DNA from: Anthonomus grandis grandis
Taxonomy: Eukaryota; Arthropoda; Insecta; Coleoptera; Curculionidae
Assembly: GCF_022605725.1 (NCBI RefSeq)
Contig: NC_065546.1
Span: forward strand, 43,644,227-43,708,226
Reading direction: 5' to 3'
Length of the DNA: 64,000 nucleotides
Under the pieces are notes generated by a model, which ran no database searches, was not told the DNA's origin, and saw only the letters and a list, made by a program, of their open reading frames with translations. Made by a program: the position numbers and the translations under genes. Below, in pieces: positions 22,016 through 35,308 of the stretch. The first letter of the stretch is position 1. Every line of letters starts with the position of its first letter.

Positions 22016-25000
22016 TATGGTCAAAATTTTTCGAATTCGAAAAAAATCAGTTTTTAGTGAAAAATTCATGCACAATTTTGCACAATAATAAATTATGCAC
22101 AATAATCAAAAATAGAAAAATTTAAACATTAACATAATATTTATTTAACACAAAATTTCTTAAGTCTATACCTTAAAACAAAAGAATGTTCTTTTACAAT
22201 GCAATCCGCCAAGAATTCCAATCAAGAATTGGCGGATATGCATTTGGCATTTTCAAAAACGAGGTCGAAAAAACACTCGATTTCTTAGTTCTGCTCGGAT
22301 TCCCTTATAACTCGGTATTTTCGTGATCTACTTAATGAGAACAATCCGCTGGTATAGTTAGTTCGAATTCGAAAAAAAAAATTTCTGAAAAAATCCAAAC
22401 GGGGTGGTATACCCGAAAAATTAAAAAACCCAAATTTTGAAGGCCGATATCTCGGCTTCTATGGGAGCTATCGGGAAAATTCCAACGGTTTTATCTTAGT
22501 TTCGTCCTTCTGAATCCAACGAGATCATCCGCAAGGCCGTAGCTCCCATATTAGCTGAGATCTCGCATTTTTGTGGCCCATTTTTGGGCTCAAAAATTGA
22601 CTTTTTTCCGAATTTTTAAAGTGCTATAATTCCACTTGTTCTGGTCGAATTCCGTTATAATCCGGTGTTTTCGTAATGTAGGTGATGGGAATAAGCCGCT
22701 GATAGGGCTTTCTATAGCTATTTTCGGGTTTAAAGAAAATCGATTTTTCGCATTTTCAAAGTGCTATAATTCCCTTAGTTTTTCTCGAAACTCATTATAA
22801 CCCGGTGTTTTCGTGTTGTAGGTAATGGGAACAAGCCGCTGGTATAGTTAGTTCAAATTCGAAAAAAATCAGTTTTTAGTGAAAAATTCGATACGGGGGG
22901 GTATACCCTAAAAATGAAAAATCTCAAACTTTGGAGGTCCATATCTCGGCTTCTATGGGCTCTATCGGGAAAGTTCCAACGGTTTTGACTTAGTTTCGTC
23001 CTTCTGAATCCAACGAGACCATCCGCAAGGTCGTAGCTCCCATATTAGCTGAGATCTCGCATTTTTGTGGCCCATTTTTGGGCTCAAAAACGGGGTCGAA
23101 AATTGACTTTTTTCTGAATTTTCAAAGTGCTATAATTCCACTTGTTCTGGTCGAATTCCGTTATAACCCTTTGTTTTCGTAATGCAGGTGATAAGAATAA
23201 GCCGCTGATAGGGGTTTCAATAGCTATTTTCGGGTTTAAAGAAAATCGATTTTTCGCATTTTCAAAGTGCTATAATTCCCTTAGTTTTTCTCGAAACTCA
23301 TTATAACCCGGTGTTTTCGTGTTGCAGGTGATGGGAACAAGCCGCTGGTATAGTTAGTTCAAATTCGAAAAAAATCAATTTTTGGTGAAAAATTCGATAC
23401 GGGGGGGTATACCCTAAAAATGAAAAATTTCAAACTTTGGAGGTCCATATCTCGGCTTCTATGGGCCGTATCGGGAAAATTCCAACGGTTTTGACTTAGT
23501 TTCGTCCTTCTGAATCCAACGAGACCATCCGCAAGGTAGTAGCTCCTATATTAGCTGAGATCTCGCATTTTTGTGGCCCATTTTTGGGCTCAAAAACGGG
23601 GTCGAAAATTGACTTTTTTCTGAATTTTCAAAGTGCTATAATTCCACTTGTTCTGGTCGAATTCCGTTATAACCCTTTGTTTTCGTAATGCAGGTGATAA
23701 GAATAAGCCGCTGATAGGGGTTTCAATAGCTATTTTCGGGTTTAAAGAAAATCGATTTTTCGCATTTTCAAAGTGCTATAATTCCCTTAGTTTTTCTCGA
23801 AACTCATTATAACCCGGTGTTTTCGTGTTGCAAGTGATGGGAACAAGCCGCTGGTATAGTTAGTTCAAATTCGAAAAAAATCAATTTTTGGTGAAAAATT
23901 CGAAACGGGGGGGTATACCCTAAAAATGAAAAATCTTAAATTTTGGAGGTCCATATCTCGGCTTCTATGGGCCCTATCGGGAAAATTCCAGCGGTTTTGA
24001 CTTAGTTTCGTCCTTCTGAATCCAACGAGACCATCCGCAAGGTCGTAGCTCCTATATTAGCTGAGATCTCGCATTTTTGTGGCCCATTTTTGGGCTCAAA
24101 AACGGGGTCGAAAATTGACTTTTTTCTGAATTTTCAAAGTGCTATAATTCCACTTGTTCTGGTCGAATTCCGTTATAACCCTTTGTTTTCGTAATGCAGG
24201 TGATAAGAATAAGCCGCTGATAGGGGTTTCAATAGCTATTTTCGGGTTTAAAGAAAATCGATTTTTCGCATTTTCAAAGTGCTATAATTCCCTTAGTTTT
24301 TCTCGAAACTCATTATAACCCGATGTTTTCGTGTTGCAGGTGATGGGAACAAGCCGCTGGTATAGTTAGTTCAAATTCGAAAAAAATCAATTTTTGATGA
24401 AAAATTCGATACGGGGGGGTGTATACCCTAAAAATGAAAAATCTTAAACCCTGGACGTCCATATCTCGGCTTCTATGGGCCCTATCGGGAAAATTCCAAC
24501 GGTTTTGACTTAGTTTCGTCCTCCTGAATCCAACGAGACCATCCGCAAGGTCGTAGCTCCGATAATAGCTGAGATCTCGCATTTTTGTGGCCCATTTTTG
24601 GGCTCAAAAACGGGGTCGAAAATTGACTTTTTTCCGAATTTTCAAAGTGCTATAATTCCTATTGTTCTGGTCGAATTCCGTTATAACCCTTTGTTTTCGT
24701 AATGCAGGTGATAAGAATAAGCCGCTGATAGGGGTTTCAATAGCTATTTTCGGGTTTAAAGAAAATCGATTTTTCGCATTTTCAAAGTGCTATAATTCCC
24801 TTAGTTTTTCTCGAAACTCATTATAACCCGGTGTTTTCGTGTTGCAGGTGATGGGAACAAGCCGCTGGTATAGTTAGTTCAAATTCGAAAAAAATCAATT
24901 TTTGGTGAAAAATTCGATACGGGGGGGTATACCCTAAAAATGAAAAATCTCAAACTTTGGAGGTCCATATCTCGGCTTCTATGGGCCGTATCGGGAAAAT

Positions 25001-28000
25001 TCCAACGGTTTTGACTTAGTTTCGTCCTTCTGAATCCAACGAGACCATCCGCAAGGTCGTAGCTCCTATATTAGCTGAGATCTCGCATTTTTGTGGCCCA
25101 TTTTTGGGCTCAAAAACGGGGTCGAAAATTGACTTTTTTCTGAATTTTCAAAGTGCTATAATTCCACTTGTTCTGGTCGAATTCCGTTATAACCCTTTGT
25201 TTTCGTAATGCAGGTGATAAGAATAAGCCGCTGATAGGGGTTTCAATAGCTATTTTCGGGTTTAAAGAAAATCGATTTTTCGCATTTTCAAAGTGCTATA
25301 ATTCCCTTAGTTTTTCTCGAAACTCATTATAACCCGGTGTTTTCGTGTTGCAAGTGATGGGAACAAGCCGCTGGTATAGTTAGTTCAAATTCGAAAAAAA
25401 TCAATTTTTGGTGAAAAATTCGAAACGGGGGGGTATACCCTAAAAATGAAAAATCTTAAATTTTGGAGGTCCATATCTCGGCTTCTATGGGCCCTATCGG
25501 GAAAATTCCAGCGGTTTTGACTTAGTTTCGTCCTTCTGAATCCAACGAGACCATCCGCAAGGTGGTAGCTCCCATATTAGCTGAGATCTCGCATTTTTGT
25601 GGCCCATTTTTGGGCTCAAAAACGGGGTCGAAAATTGACTTTTTTCTGAATTTTCAAAGTGCTATAATTCCACTTGTTCTGGTCGAATTCCGTTATAACC
25701 CTTTGTTTTCGTAATGCAGGTGATAAGAATAAGCCGCTGATAGGGGTTTCAATAGCTATTTTCGGGTTTAAAGAAAATCGATTTTTCGCATTTTCAAAGT
25801 GCTATAATTCCCTTAGTTTTTCTCGAAACTCATTATAACCCGGTGTTTTCGTGTTGCAGGTGATGGGAACAAGCCGCTGGTATAGTTAGTTCAAATTCGA
25901 AAAAAACCAATTTTTGGTGAAAAATTCGATACGGGGGGGTATACCGTAAATGAAAAATCTCAAACTTTGGAGGTCCATATCTCGGCTTCTATGGGCTCTA
26001 TCAGGAAAAATCCAACGTTTTTCACTTAGTTTCGTCCTTCTGAATCCAACGAGACCATCCGCAAGGTCGTAGCTCCCATATTAGCTGAGATCTCGCATTT
26101 TTGTGGCCCATTTTTGGGCTCAAAAACGGGGTCGAAAATTGACTTTTTTCCGAATTTTTAAAGTGCTATAATTCCACTTATTGTGCCGCTGGTATAGTTA
26201 GTTCAAATTCGAAAAAAATCAATTTTTGATGAAAAATTCGATACGGGGGGGTGTATACCCTAAAAATGAAAAATCTTAAACTTTGGAGGTCCATATCTCG
26301 GCTTCTATGGGTTCTATCGGGAAAATTCCAACGGTTTTGACTTAGTTTCGTGCTTCTGAAACCAACGAGACCATCCGCAAGGTCGTAGCTCCCATATTAG
26401 CTGAGATCTCGCATTTTTGTGGCCCATTTTTGGGCTCAAAAACGGGGTCGAAAATTGACTTTTTTCTGAATTTTCAAAGTGCTATAATTCCACTTGTTCT
26501 GGTCGAATTCCGTTATAACCCTTTGTTTTCGTAATGCAGGTGATAAGAATAAGCCGCTGATAGGGGTTTCAATAGCTATTTTCGGGTTTAAAGAAAATCG
26601 ATTTTTCGCATTTTCAAAGTGCTATAATTCCCTTAGTTTTTCTCGAAACTCATTATAACCCGGTGTTTTCGTATTGCAGGTGATGGGAACAAGCCGCTGG
26701 TATAGTTAGTTCAAATTCGAAAAAAAAACAATTTTTGGTGAAAAATTCGATACGGAGTATACCCTAAAAATGAAAAATCTCAAACTTTGGAGGTCCATAT
26801 CTCGGCTTCTATGGGCCCTATCGGGAAAATTCTAACGGTTTTGACTTAGTTTCGTCCTCCTGAATCCAGCGAGACCATCCGCAAGGTCGTAGCTCCCATA
26901 ATAGCTGAGATCTCGCATTTTTGTGGCCCATTTTTGGGCTCAAAAACGGGGTTGAAAATTGACTTTTTTCCGAATTTTCAAAGTGCTATAATTCCACTTG
27001 TTCTGGTCGAATTCCGTTATAACCCTTTGTTTTCGTAATGCAGGTGATAAGAATAAGCCGCTGATAGGGGTTTCAATAGCTATTTTCGGGTTTAAAGAAA
27101 ATCGATTTTTCCGCATTTTCAAAGTGCTATAATTCCCTTAGTTTTTCTCGAAACTCATTGTAACCCGGTGTTTTCGTGTTGTAAGTGATGGGAACAAGCC
27201 GCTGGTATAGTTAGTTCAAATTCGAAAAAAACAATTTTTGGTGAAAAATTCGATACGGGGGGGTATACCCTAAAAATGAAAAATCTTAAATTTTGGAGGT
27301 CCATATCTCGGCTTCTATGGGCCCTATCGGGAAAATTCCAGCGGTTTTGACTTAGTTTCGTCCTCCTGAATCCAACGAGACCATCCGCAAGGTCGTAGCT
27401 CCCATAATAGCTGAGATCTCGCATTTTTGTGGCCCATTTTTGGGCTCAAAAACGGGGTCGAAAATTGACTTTTTTCCGAATTTTCAAAGTGCTATAATTC
27501 CACTTGTTCTGGTCGAATTCCGTTATAACCCTTTGTTTGCGTAATGAGGGTGATAAGAATAAGCCTCTGATAGGGGTTTCAATAGCTATTTTCGGGTTTA
27601 AAGAAAATCGATTTTTCCGCATTTTCAAAGTGCTATAATTCCCTTAGTTTTTCTCGAAACTCATTATAACCCGGTGTTTTTGTGTTACAAGTGATGGGAA
27701 CAAGCCGCTGGTATAGTTAGTTCAAATTCGAAAAAAATCAATTTTTGGTGAAAAATTCGATACGGGGGGGTATACCCTAAAAATGAAAAATCTTAAATTT
27801 TGGAAGTCCATATCTCGGCTTCTATGGGCCCTATCGGGAAAATTCCAGCGGTTTTGACTTAGTTTCGTCCTTCTGAATCCAACGAGACCATCCGCAAGGT
27901 CGTAGCTCCCATAATAGCTGAGATCTCGCATTTTTGTGGCCCATTTTTGGGCTCAAAAACGGGGTCGAAAATTGACTTTTTTCCGAATTTTCAAAGTGCT

Positions 28001-30447
28001 ATAATTCCTATTGTTCTGGTCGAATTCCGTTATAACCCTTTGTTTTCGTAATGCAGGTGATAAGAATAAGCCGCTGATAGGGGTTTCAATAGCTATTTTC
28101 GGGTTTAAAGAAAATCGATTTTTCGCATTTTCAAAGTGCTATAATTCCCTTAGTTTTTCTCGAAACTCATTATAACCCGGTGTTTTCGTGTTGCAGGTGA
28201 TGGGAACAAGCCGCTGGTATAGTTAGTTCAAATTCGAAAAAAATCAATTTTTGGTGAAAAATTCGATACGGAGGGGTATACCCTAAAAATGAAAAATCTT
28301 AAACCCTGGAGGTCCATATCTCGGCTTCTATGGGCCCTATCGGGAAAATTCTAACGGTTTTGACTTAGTTTCGTCCTCCTGAATCCAACGAGACCATCCG
28401 CAAGGTCGTAGCTCCCATAATAGCTGAGATCTCGCATTTTTGTGGCCCATTTTTGGGCTCAAAAACGGGGTTGAAAATTGACTTTTTTCCGAATTTTCAA
28501 AGTGCTATAATTCCACTTGTTCTGGTCGAATTCCGTTATAACCCTTTGTTTTCGTAATGCAGGTGATAAGAATAAGCCGCTGATAGGGGTTTCAATAGCT
28601 ATTTTCGGGTTTAAAGAAAATCGATTTTTCGCATTTTCAAAGTGCTATAATTCCCTTAGTTTTTCTCGAAACTCATTATAACCCGGTGTTTTCGTGTTGC
28701 AGGTGATAGGAACAAGCCGCTGGTATAGTTAGTTCAAATTCGAAAAAAATCAATTTTTGGTGCAAAATTCGATACGGGGGGGTATACCCTAAAAATGAAA
28801 AATCTTAAATTTTGGAGGTCCATATCTCGGCTTCTATGGGCCCTATCGGAAAAGTTCCAACGGTTTTGACTTAGTTTCGTCCTTCTGAATCCAACGAGAC
28901 CATCCGCAAGGTCGTAGCTCCCATAATAGCTGAGATCTCGCATTTTTGTGGCCCATTTTTGGGCTCAAAAACGGGGTCGAAAATTGACTTTTTTCCGAAT
29001 TTTCAAAGTGCTATAATTCCACTTGTTCTGGTCGAATTCCGTTATAACCCTTTGTTTTCGTAATGCAGGTGATAAGAATAAGCCGCTGATAGGGGTTTCA
29101 ATAGCTATTTTCGGGTTTAAAGAAAATCGATTTTTCGCATTTTCAAACTGCTATAATTCCCTTAGTTTTTCTCGAAACTCATTATAACCCGGTGTTTTCG
29201 TGTTGCAGGTGATGGGAACAAGCCGCTGGTATAGTTAGTTCAAATTCGAAAAAAATCAATTTTTGGTGAAAAATTCGATACGGGGGGGTATACCCTAAAA
29301 ATGAAAAATCTCAAATTTTGGAGGTCCATATCTCGGCTTCTATATGCCCTATCGGGAAAGTTCCAACGGTTTTGACTTAGTTTCGTCCTTCTGAATCCAA
29401 CGAGACCATCCGCAAGGTCGTAGCTCCCATAATAGCTGAGATCTCGCATTTTTGTGGCTCATTTTTGGGCTCAAAAACGGGGTCGAAAATTGACTTTTTT
29501 CCGAATTTTCAAAGTGCTATAATTCCACTTGTTCTGGTCGAATTCCGTTATAACCCTTTGTTTTCGTAATGCAGGTGATAAGAATAAGCCGCTGATAGGG
29601 GTTTCAATAGCTATTTTCGGGTTTAAAGAAAATCGATTTTTCGCATTTTCAAAGTGCTGTAATTCCCTTAGTTTTTCTCGAAACTCATTATAACCCGGTG
29701 TTTTCGTGTTGCAAGTGATGGGAACAAGCCGCTGGTATAGTTAGTTCAAATTCGAAAAAAATCAATTTTTGGTGAAAAATTCGATACGGGGGGGTATACC
29801 CTAAAAATGAAAAATCTTAAACTTTGGAGGTCCATATCTCGGCTTCTATGGGCCCTATCGGGAAAGTTCCAACGGTTTTGACTTAGTTTCGTCCTTCTGA
29901 ATCCAACGAGACCATCCGCAAGGTCGTAGCTCCCATAATAGCTGAGATCTCGCATTTTTGTGGCCCATATTTGGGCTCAAAAACGGGGTCGAAAATTGAC
30001 TTTTTTCCGAATTTTCAAAGTGCTATAATTCCACTTGTTCTGGTCGAATTCCGTTATAACCCTTTGTTTTCGTAATACTGGTGATAAGAATCTGGTATAG
30101 TTAGTTCAAATTCGAAAAAAATCAATTTTTGGTGAAAAATTCGATACGGGGGGGTATACCCTAAAAATGAAAAATCTCAAATTTTGGAGGTCCATATCTC
30201 GGCTTCTATGGGCCCTATCGGGAAAATTCCAACGGTTTTGACTTAGTTTCGTCCTTCTGAATCCAACGAGACCATCCGCAAGGTCGTAGCTTTTATGATA
30301 GCCGAGATATGGCATTTTTGATGCCCATTTTTGGCCTCAAAAACGAGGTCGAAAAAATACTCGATTTCTTATTTCTGCTCGGATACCCTTATAACCCGAT
30401 ATTTTCGTGATCTACTTGATGAGAACAATCCGTGGTATAGTTAGTTC
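22016..30447. repeat. 506-bp tandem satellite array, about 17 units
   Basis: The marker GGTATAGTTAGTTC recurs at 22351, 22841, 23347, 23853, 24359, 24867, 25373, 25879, 26191, 26699, 27204, 27710, 28216, 28722, 29228, 29734, 30094 and 30434. The interval is 505-508 bp, except for a first unit of 490 and short units of 312, 360 and 340. Each unit contains a ~139-bp internal duplication and an internal inverted repeat. The first partial unit is interrupted at about 22069-22236 by foreign sequence with a 9-bp stem hairpin (22203-22236). Small minus-strand ORFs in the units are by-products of the repeat. Confidence 0.97.
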
Positions 30448-30449
30448 AA

Positions 30450-31084
30450 ATTTTGAAGGCCCGTATTAAAATATTACAAATTATCATAGTCAGCCTAGAG
30501 GAGGTACCCTAGACTAACTGTGGTATAAGTTTCATAGGCGCAGAATAAATTTTAAGTTAATTATGATTTTTCAAACGAACCCTCTAAAAGGCAAAAAATA
30601 ACATAAAAATATTAATTACGTTGGAACGCCGCACGGAAATTTTAAAAACGTTATACCAAAGTAAAGTACTCTTTTTGCCTCACATTTTAGTACCATAATA
30701 TACAGTGCATACTATTTAAAAAAAATCATATTTTATAGTAACTTTTTTGTGACACACCCAGTATACATAAAAATATTTTTAGTCCGTAGGTTTTTGTCAA
30801 CCCTACAACTTTGCTGAAGAACTTTTTGCTCTACCTTGTATAGTTAAGGCGCTATCTTAACCGTACACCTTGTTGGCACACCCTGTATAATATCTAGTAA
30901 AAACTTACGTTTATAAATAATAGAACTCAATAAGAGTTAATATTTTACTTATCGATCACTAAATATCGTAATATATTTTGCAGTTTATTTTAATGTGTAT
31001 ATGTAGTATGTTGATTGTATTTTGTATATACTCAATTTTGGAGCTTGACCAAGTAACTTCACCTAAACTATAAGACGTCTGAAG
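30450..31084. other. Gene-free stretch with possible mariner-type end motifs
   Basis: No coding sequence. ACACCCTGTATA near 30885 and ACACCCAGTATAC near 30755 resemble the outer ends (TATACAGGGTGT) of many arthropod mariner/Tc elements, but no complete element could be paired. Confidence 0.4.
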
Positions 31085-31560
31085 AGTTGTAGACTTAATC
31101 CTAAATACACTTTGCCCACTATAAAACATGGCGGCGGAAATGTTATGGTGTGGGGGTGTTTTTCAGAAAGAGGTGTTGGTCCATTAGTGCGTGTAGAAGG
31201 TAAAATGGATCGTTTTGAATATCTGCGCATTCTTGAGCAGCAAATGCTTCCACATGCTGTAGACAACAAGGCTCTTATTGTGGACGTTTCAACACGATAA
31301 CGATCCAAAGCATACCTCGTACTTGTGAAACAGTGGTTAGCTAGCAACAAAGTTAATGAGGTGGCCTGCTCGGAGCACAAATATTAACCCTATAGAAAAT
31401 CTTTGGGAAGAATTGGATCGACGTCTATGAGAAAACAACAAGGCTAAATTCAGAAACCAGGATGAATTATTTCAAAAATTAAATGAAATATGGTTGACCA
31501 TAAGTCCAATATATTAACAAGCTAATGTTGTCAATGAATTCTAGGTGTATATAAGTTATT
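31085..31560 (+). pseudogene. Tc1-like transposase fragment
   Basis: Plus-strand translation reads LPTIKHGGGNVMVWGCFSERGVG, the classic Tc1 core around the first-to-second catalytic Asp region. After a frame change come HDNDPKHTS (second Asp) and NINPIENLWEELDRR (Glu in the position of the third catalytic residue), then the C-terminus to about 31560. The N-terminal DNA-binding domains are absent. At least one frameshift and several stops are present. Confidence 0.85.
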
Positions 31561-31639
31561 AAGACTAAGGACAACCCGATATTAATTGTACTCTATGGAA
31601 AAATTAAATAAATAAATTGTTTTTCCACTTTTTGCCTTT

Positions 31640-32400
31640 TATTAAAATATATAATTATACATTTTCCGCTTGGATCCCGTTAAAGTGTAAAAAATCTAAA
31701 GTAAAGTTTCTTGTGCCCCATTAAAGTTATTTTTTAAATAAGAACAAAATATCACAAAAACCAAAAAACAATTAGCAAAAATGTTTTTTTTCTCCACTTT
31801 TGCCCTATATTGATATGATTTGCCTGAACACCGGTACTAATTGCACAAATTTGACGTGTCGCAGGCGCGTCGCGTACGCGTCCCGTTCAATGTATACGCG
31901 TCTTAATATGCTTACACCTTAAACCGCATTAATCTAGGACATTGACTAGCGCGGTCACATTCTGGGTCAAATTGGCTATTTTGACCCCGCTGGCTGACCC
32001 TTTATGGCCATTGCGTTACAACTATTTCCCCCGGAATGCGAGAGGGTGTTCAAATGGTAAATTCCGGCGGAATAGTCGCGAATCTTGGGCGTATTAAACA
32101 TCAGCAAAGATAAGACTCTGTCGGCCCTCGGAACACGTAATCTGTAGCATTCCGGATAATCTTGCGGACGCGCAAACAGACGAGAAGAGATATTTGCTAG
32201 GTGTCAGCACACCTAAATGGGCATTTGTAAGCCGTTTCAAACGTGCGGGAGACTCGTAGCACCGAAAGGGTCATTTGTTCCTGGTCAAGCGTGCGAAAAA
32301 TATTAGTGCCTCGCGCTTTTTACTATGTTCCTTATACCGTATATCTATATACCGTAAATAAACGTCGAAAAATTAAGAATTTAATGAATTTTTCTTTTAC
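31640..32400. other. Gene-free stretch with a CpG-rich island
   Basis: From about 31855 to 32330 the sequence is markedly richer in G, C and CpG than the flanks (repeated ACGCGT/TACGCGTC near 31865-31910). No ORF, repeat family or RNA was recognised in it. Confidence 0.5.
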
Positions 32401-32404
32401 CTTT

Positions 32405-33581
32405 CTTTAACACCGTACCTGTCTATGAAAAGCTCCTTGGGGTTTGTGTAAAAGAGCAACTTCTTGATTTTTGTAACGAAAATTCAATAATCGTTTTCAA
32501 TCAATCAGGTTTCCGTCAGAATCACTCTTGTGAATCAGTGATTGTCGATATTTGTGATAATTTTCTCAGAGCCATTGACAGTGATAACTATGTTTTAGCC
32601 GTATTTTTAGACTTTAAAAGAGCTTTTGAAACCATTGATAGGAATATTTTAATTCATTAGAAATATTAGGAATTAAGGGTACAGTCTTAAACTGGTTTAA
32701 ATCTTATCTACGTAACAGAGTCCAACGTGTTAAGTATGTTAGTTGTCTGTCTTGATGTTATGTTTGGTTTACCGCAAGGCACAGTGGTTAGGTCGAGTAT
32801 TGTTTACACTATATATTAATGATATGATAAAAGTAGTCAAAAAATGTAAAATCGTTTTATTTGCAGATGATACCATGATTTACACAGTTAAAATCTTAAT
32901 AAACTGGTATCTAATATAAACACTGATCTTGCTAACTTATTTGGCTGGCTTTGCCACAATAACTGACTTTAAATGCCAATAAATCAAAATTCTGTGTGTT
33001 TAACAGAAAATCAAGATTGAGCTGGGTAGACATTGACGCTATGGACATTATTGTAGATGGAGAAAAAATTATTTTTGAAAAGGAAATAAAATACTTAGGG
33101 ACTATATTGGACGCAAGCCTAAACTTTCATGCGCATGCTAATTATATCATGAGGAAGTTTTCAAAGAAAGTTGGATTTATAGCACGCATAGGAAAAAATC
33201 TATTAATGCACACAAAACTAATGCTTTATAATGCTATTGCCCTTCCCCATCTGCAATTCTGTTCGACATTATTAATTAATTTACCCCAATATATAATAAA
33301 CCAGTTTGAAATAATACAAAATAGAGCTATGAGACTGATCCTTAAATGTAATCGTTATACCCCAGTTGTGTCTATCTTAAACGTCCTAGGTATGTTGCTT
33401 GTGAACCAAAGAATTATGTTTAATGTTAATCTGTTTATTTTTAAATTAAAACATCGTCTGCTACCAGACTATATCTGTGATAAATTGACAATTTTTAGTG
33501 ATGTTCACATTTATCTTACTCGCAACCGAACAGATTTCCTAGTTGACAGATGTAATACAACTCAGTTGCTCAAGTCAATAT
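32405..33581 (+). pseudogene. Non-LTR reverse transcriptase fragment
   Basis: Motifs in order are NQSGFRQNHS, VFLDFKRAFETIDR (catalytic Asp), LPQGT and FADD (32860-32871). An open block of about 195 codons from 32996 follows, with KYLGTILDASLNFHAH, IMRKFSKKVGFIARI and MRLILKCNRYTPV, the thumb and C-terminal extension. The endonuclease and ORF1 are missing. Several frameshifts occur before 32996; after it the frame is clean until the nested insertion. Confidence 0.85.
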
Positions 33582-33583
33582 TA

Positions 33584-35308
33584 TACAAGGTGTCTACTAT
33601 AAAAACCGCAAAACTTTAAGAAGTGATTAAACAAGTCATTTGCAACAAAAAAGTCGTATAACATTTTTTCGAAAAGTGGTTAGTTCTTCTGGTATTTAAC
33701 ATTTTTTGATTTTATTATATTTCTTTGTTTTTTTTTTCATATAAACAAGAATATCTCCGTTATTTTTACCACCACATAAAATTTAGATATAGCATCTGAA
33801 AGAGAACTAAATTTGCTATAAGATGGGTATATTAAAGTTTTTAATTAATTTTTTATACCGGGTGTTATCAGAAGTTAAATGTAACATTTAGGAAATGTGC
33901 AAAATTAGTGGTATCTTCTTCGTTGTCTTTTTTCTAAAATTTGGTAAAAAGGGACATTTTTTTTTTTTAGCAAAAACTACTGCATTTAATATGCTTTCCA
34001 ATGACATACTTACTTTTGTGATAGCTATTTGTTTTCACAGCAATATCATGGGCAAAAGAAAAAAAACCACAAAAATTGAAAATTTTCAAATTTTATATTT
34101 TCTTGATTGACCAAAAGTAAAAATCAAAATTTCATTAAACAAACCTAAAATTATAACAATTGTTCAAAATGACTTCCCTCTTGTTCAATACATTTCATGC
34201 AGCTTCTTCTGACACTATCAACAACCCGTTCAAGTTCAACGCGTTTTTGTCGCATTTCATTGGAACACACACTAATTCGATTAATTAGTTCGTCTCGAGT
34301 ATTAATGTTAATACTATAAACATTAGATTTTAATGTGCCCCAGACATAAAAGTCAAGGGGCGTAAGGTCAGGGTTTCTGGGCGGCCATCTTACCGGACCG
34401 TATCTTCCGATCCATTTCTCCCCATAGCAATGATTCAAGGAATTTTGCATAATTCTGCCATTATGCGCTGGGCATCCGTCCATTTGAAACCAAAGTTCCT
34501 GTCTAGCGGCTAAGGGGATTTCTTCCAGAAAGTCAACAAGGTCCTTATTTAATAAATTTGAAAACTGTATTACAGACCCGAAAAGGCGACCTCTCATTAT
34601 TCCTATCCATACGTTGACCCTTACGTCATGCTGAAAATGTGAAACAACAGTCGCATGAGGGTTTTCTGTATGCCATATATGGTTATTTCTTAAATTCATT
34701 ATTTCGGCTCTTGTAAATGTTGCTTCATATGTCCAAAACATTTGATCTGTTCCCCACTCTAGCAACTTATTCAACGACCACCTACAGAATTGAAGCCTCA
34801 CCTCATCATCCACTGGCAATAAATCCTGGACTTTTTTTCAAATGAAACGGATGCAAATTATTTTTTTAAGAACTCTATGTACAGTGGAATGGTGAATCCT
34901 TAATGCAGCACCAAAGCGGCTAGTACTTCTAGATCTATCTTCTGTAACAGCTCTCATAATCGCAGGTTCTTGTCTCCAGTTTCCCCACAGCGTCTGAACA
35001 CTTCTGCAAATGTACCTTTATGGCGTTGCCGTCTATTAGGAAAACGAAGCGCATACTCCCTTGCTGCCTCCCGCGAGTTTCCATTTGCGACACCGTAAAT
35101 AAATAAGATGTCCTGATATTCAATGTTTGTGAAATCAGGAATTATTTTTTTAAGCACGTTTAAATCAAATTTCTTATTTAACTCCTTGAAGTCGAAGTGA
35201 AAACTTAATTAAAGTTCTTGTCAAATTGTAAAGATCTATGATTTTGTTGCAAATGACTTGTATAATCACCTCTTAAAGTTTGGCGGTTTTTATAGTAGAT
35301 ACCTTGTA
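33584..35308 (-). mobile_element. Mariner-superfamily DNA transposon with DD41D spacing
   Basis: Terminal inverted repeats begin TACAAGGT at 33584 and end ACCTTGTA at 35308. They match for more than 60 bp with few differences, continuing through ACAAGTCATTTGCAACAAAA. TA flanks both sides (33582-33583 and 35309-35310). Length is 1,725 bp. One transposase gene is on the minus strand. It sits inside the non-LTR remnant and is therefore younger than it. Confidence 0.92.
34151..35190 (-). pseudogene. DD41D (rosa-like) mariner-superfamily transposase, lightly broken
   Basis: The N-terminal part (from about 35157) reads FTNIEYQDILFIYGVANGNS and then a second helix-turn-helix block, STSRFGAALRIHHSTVHRVL. 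The catalytic part is an unbroken 222-codon block (34151-34819). It has the first Asp region near FWTYEATFTR, the second Asp in WFQMDGCPAHN, and NPDLTPLDFYVWG at the third. Counting from the Asp of QMDG to that of PLDF gives 41 intervening residues, the spacing reported for rosa-type elements. One frameshift (near 34960) and one frame break or stop near 34835 separate the parts. The family assignment rests on spacing and overall pattern. Confidence 0.85.

Noticed and set aside
24313..30315. Series of near-identical minus-strand ORFs of 60-89 codons
   Set aside because: They recur every 506 bp because they lie in the satellite unit; no domain, and length changes with each unit's mutations.
22016..30447. 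CRISPR-like array
   Set aside because: Units are 506 bp and directly adjacent with no unique spacers; this is a satellite in eukaryotic DNA.
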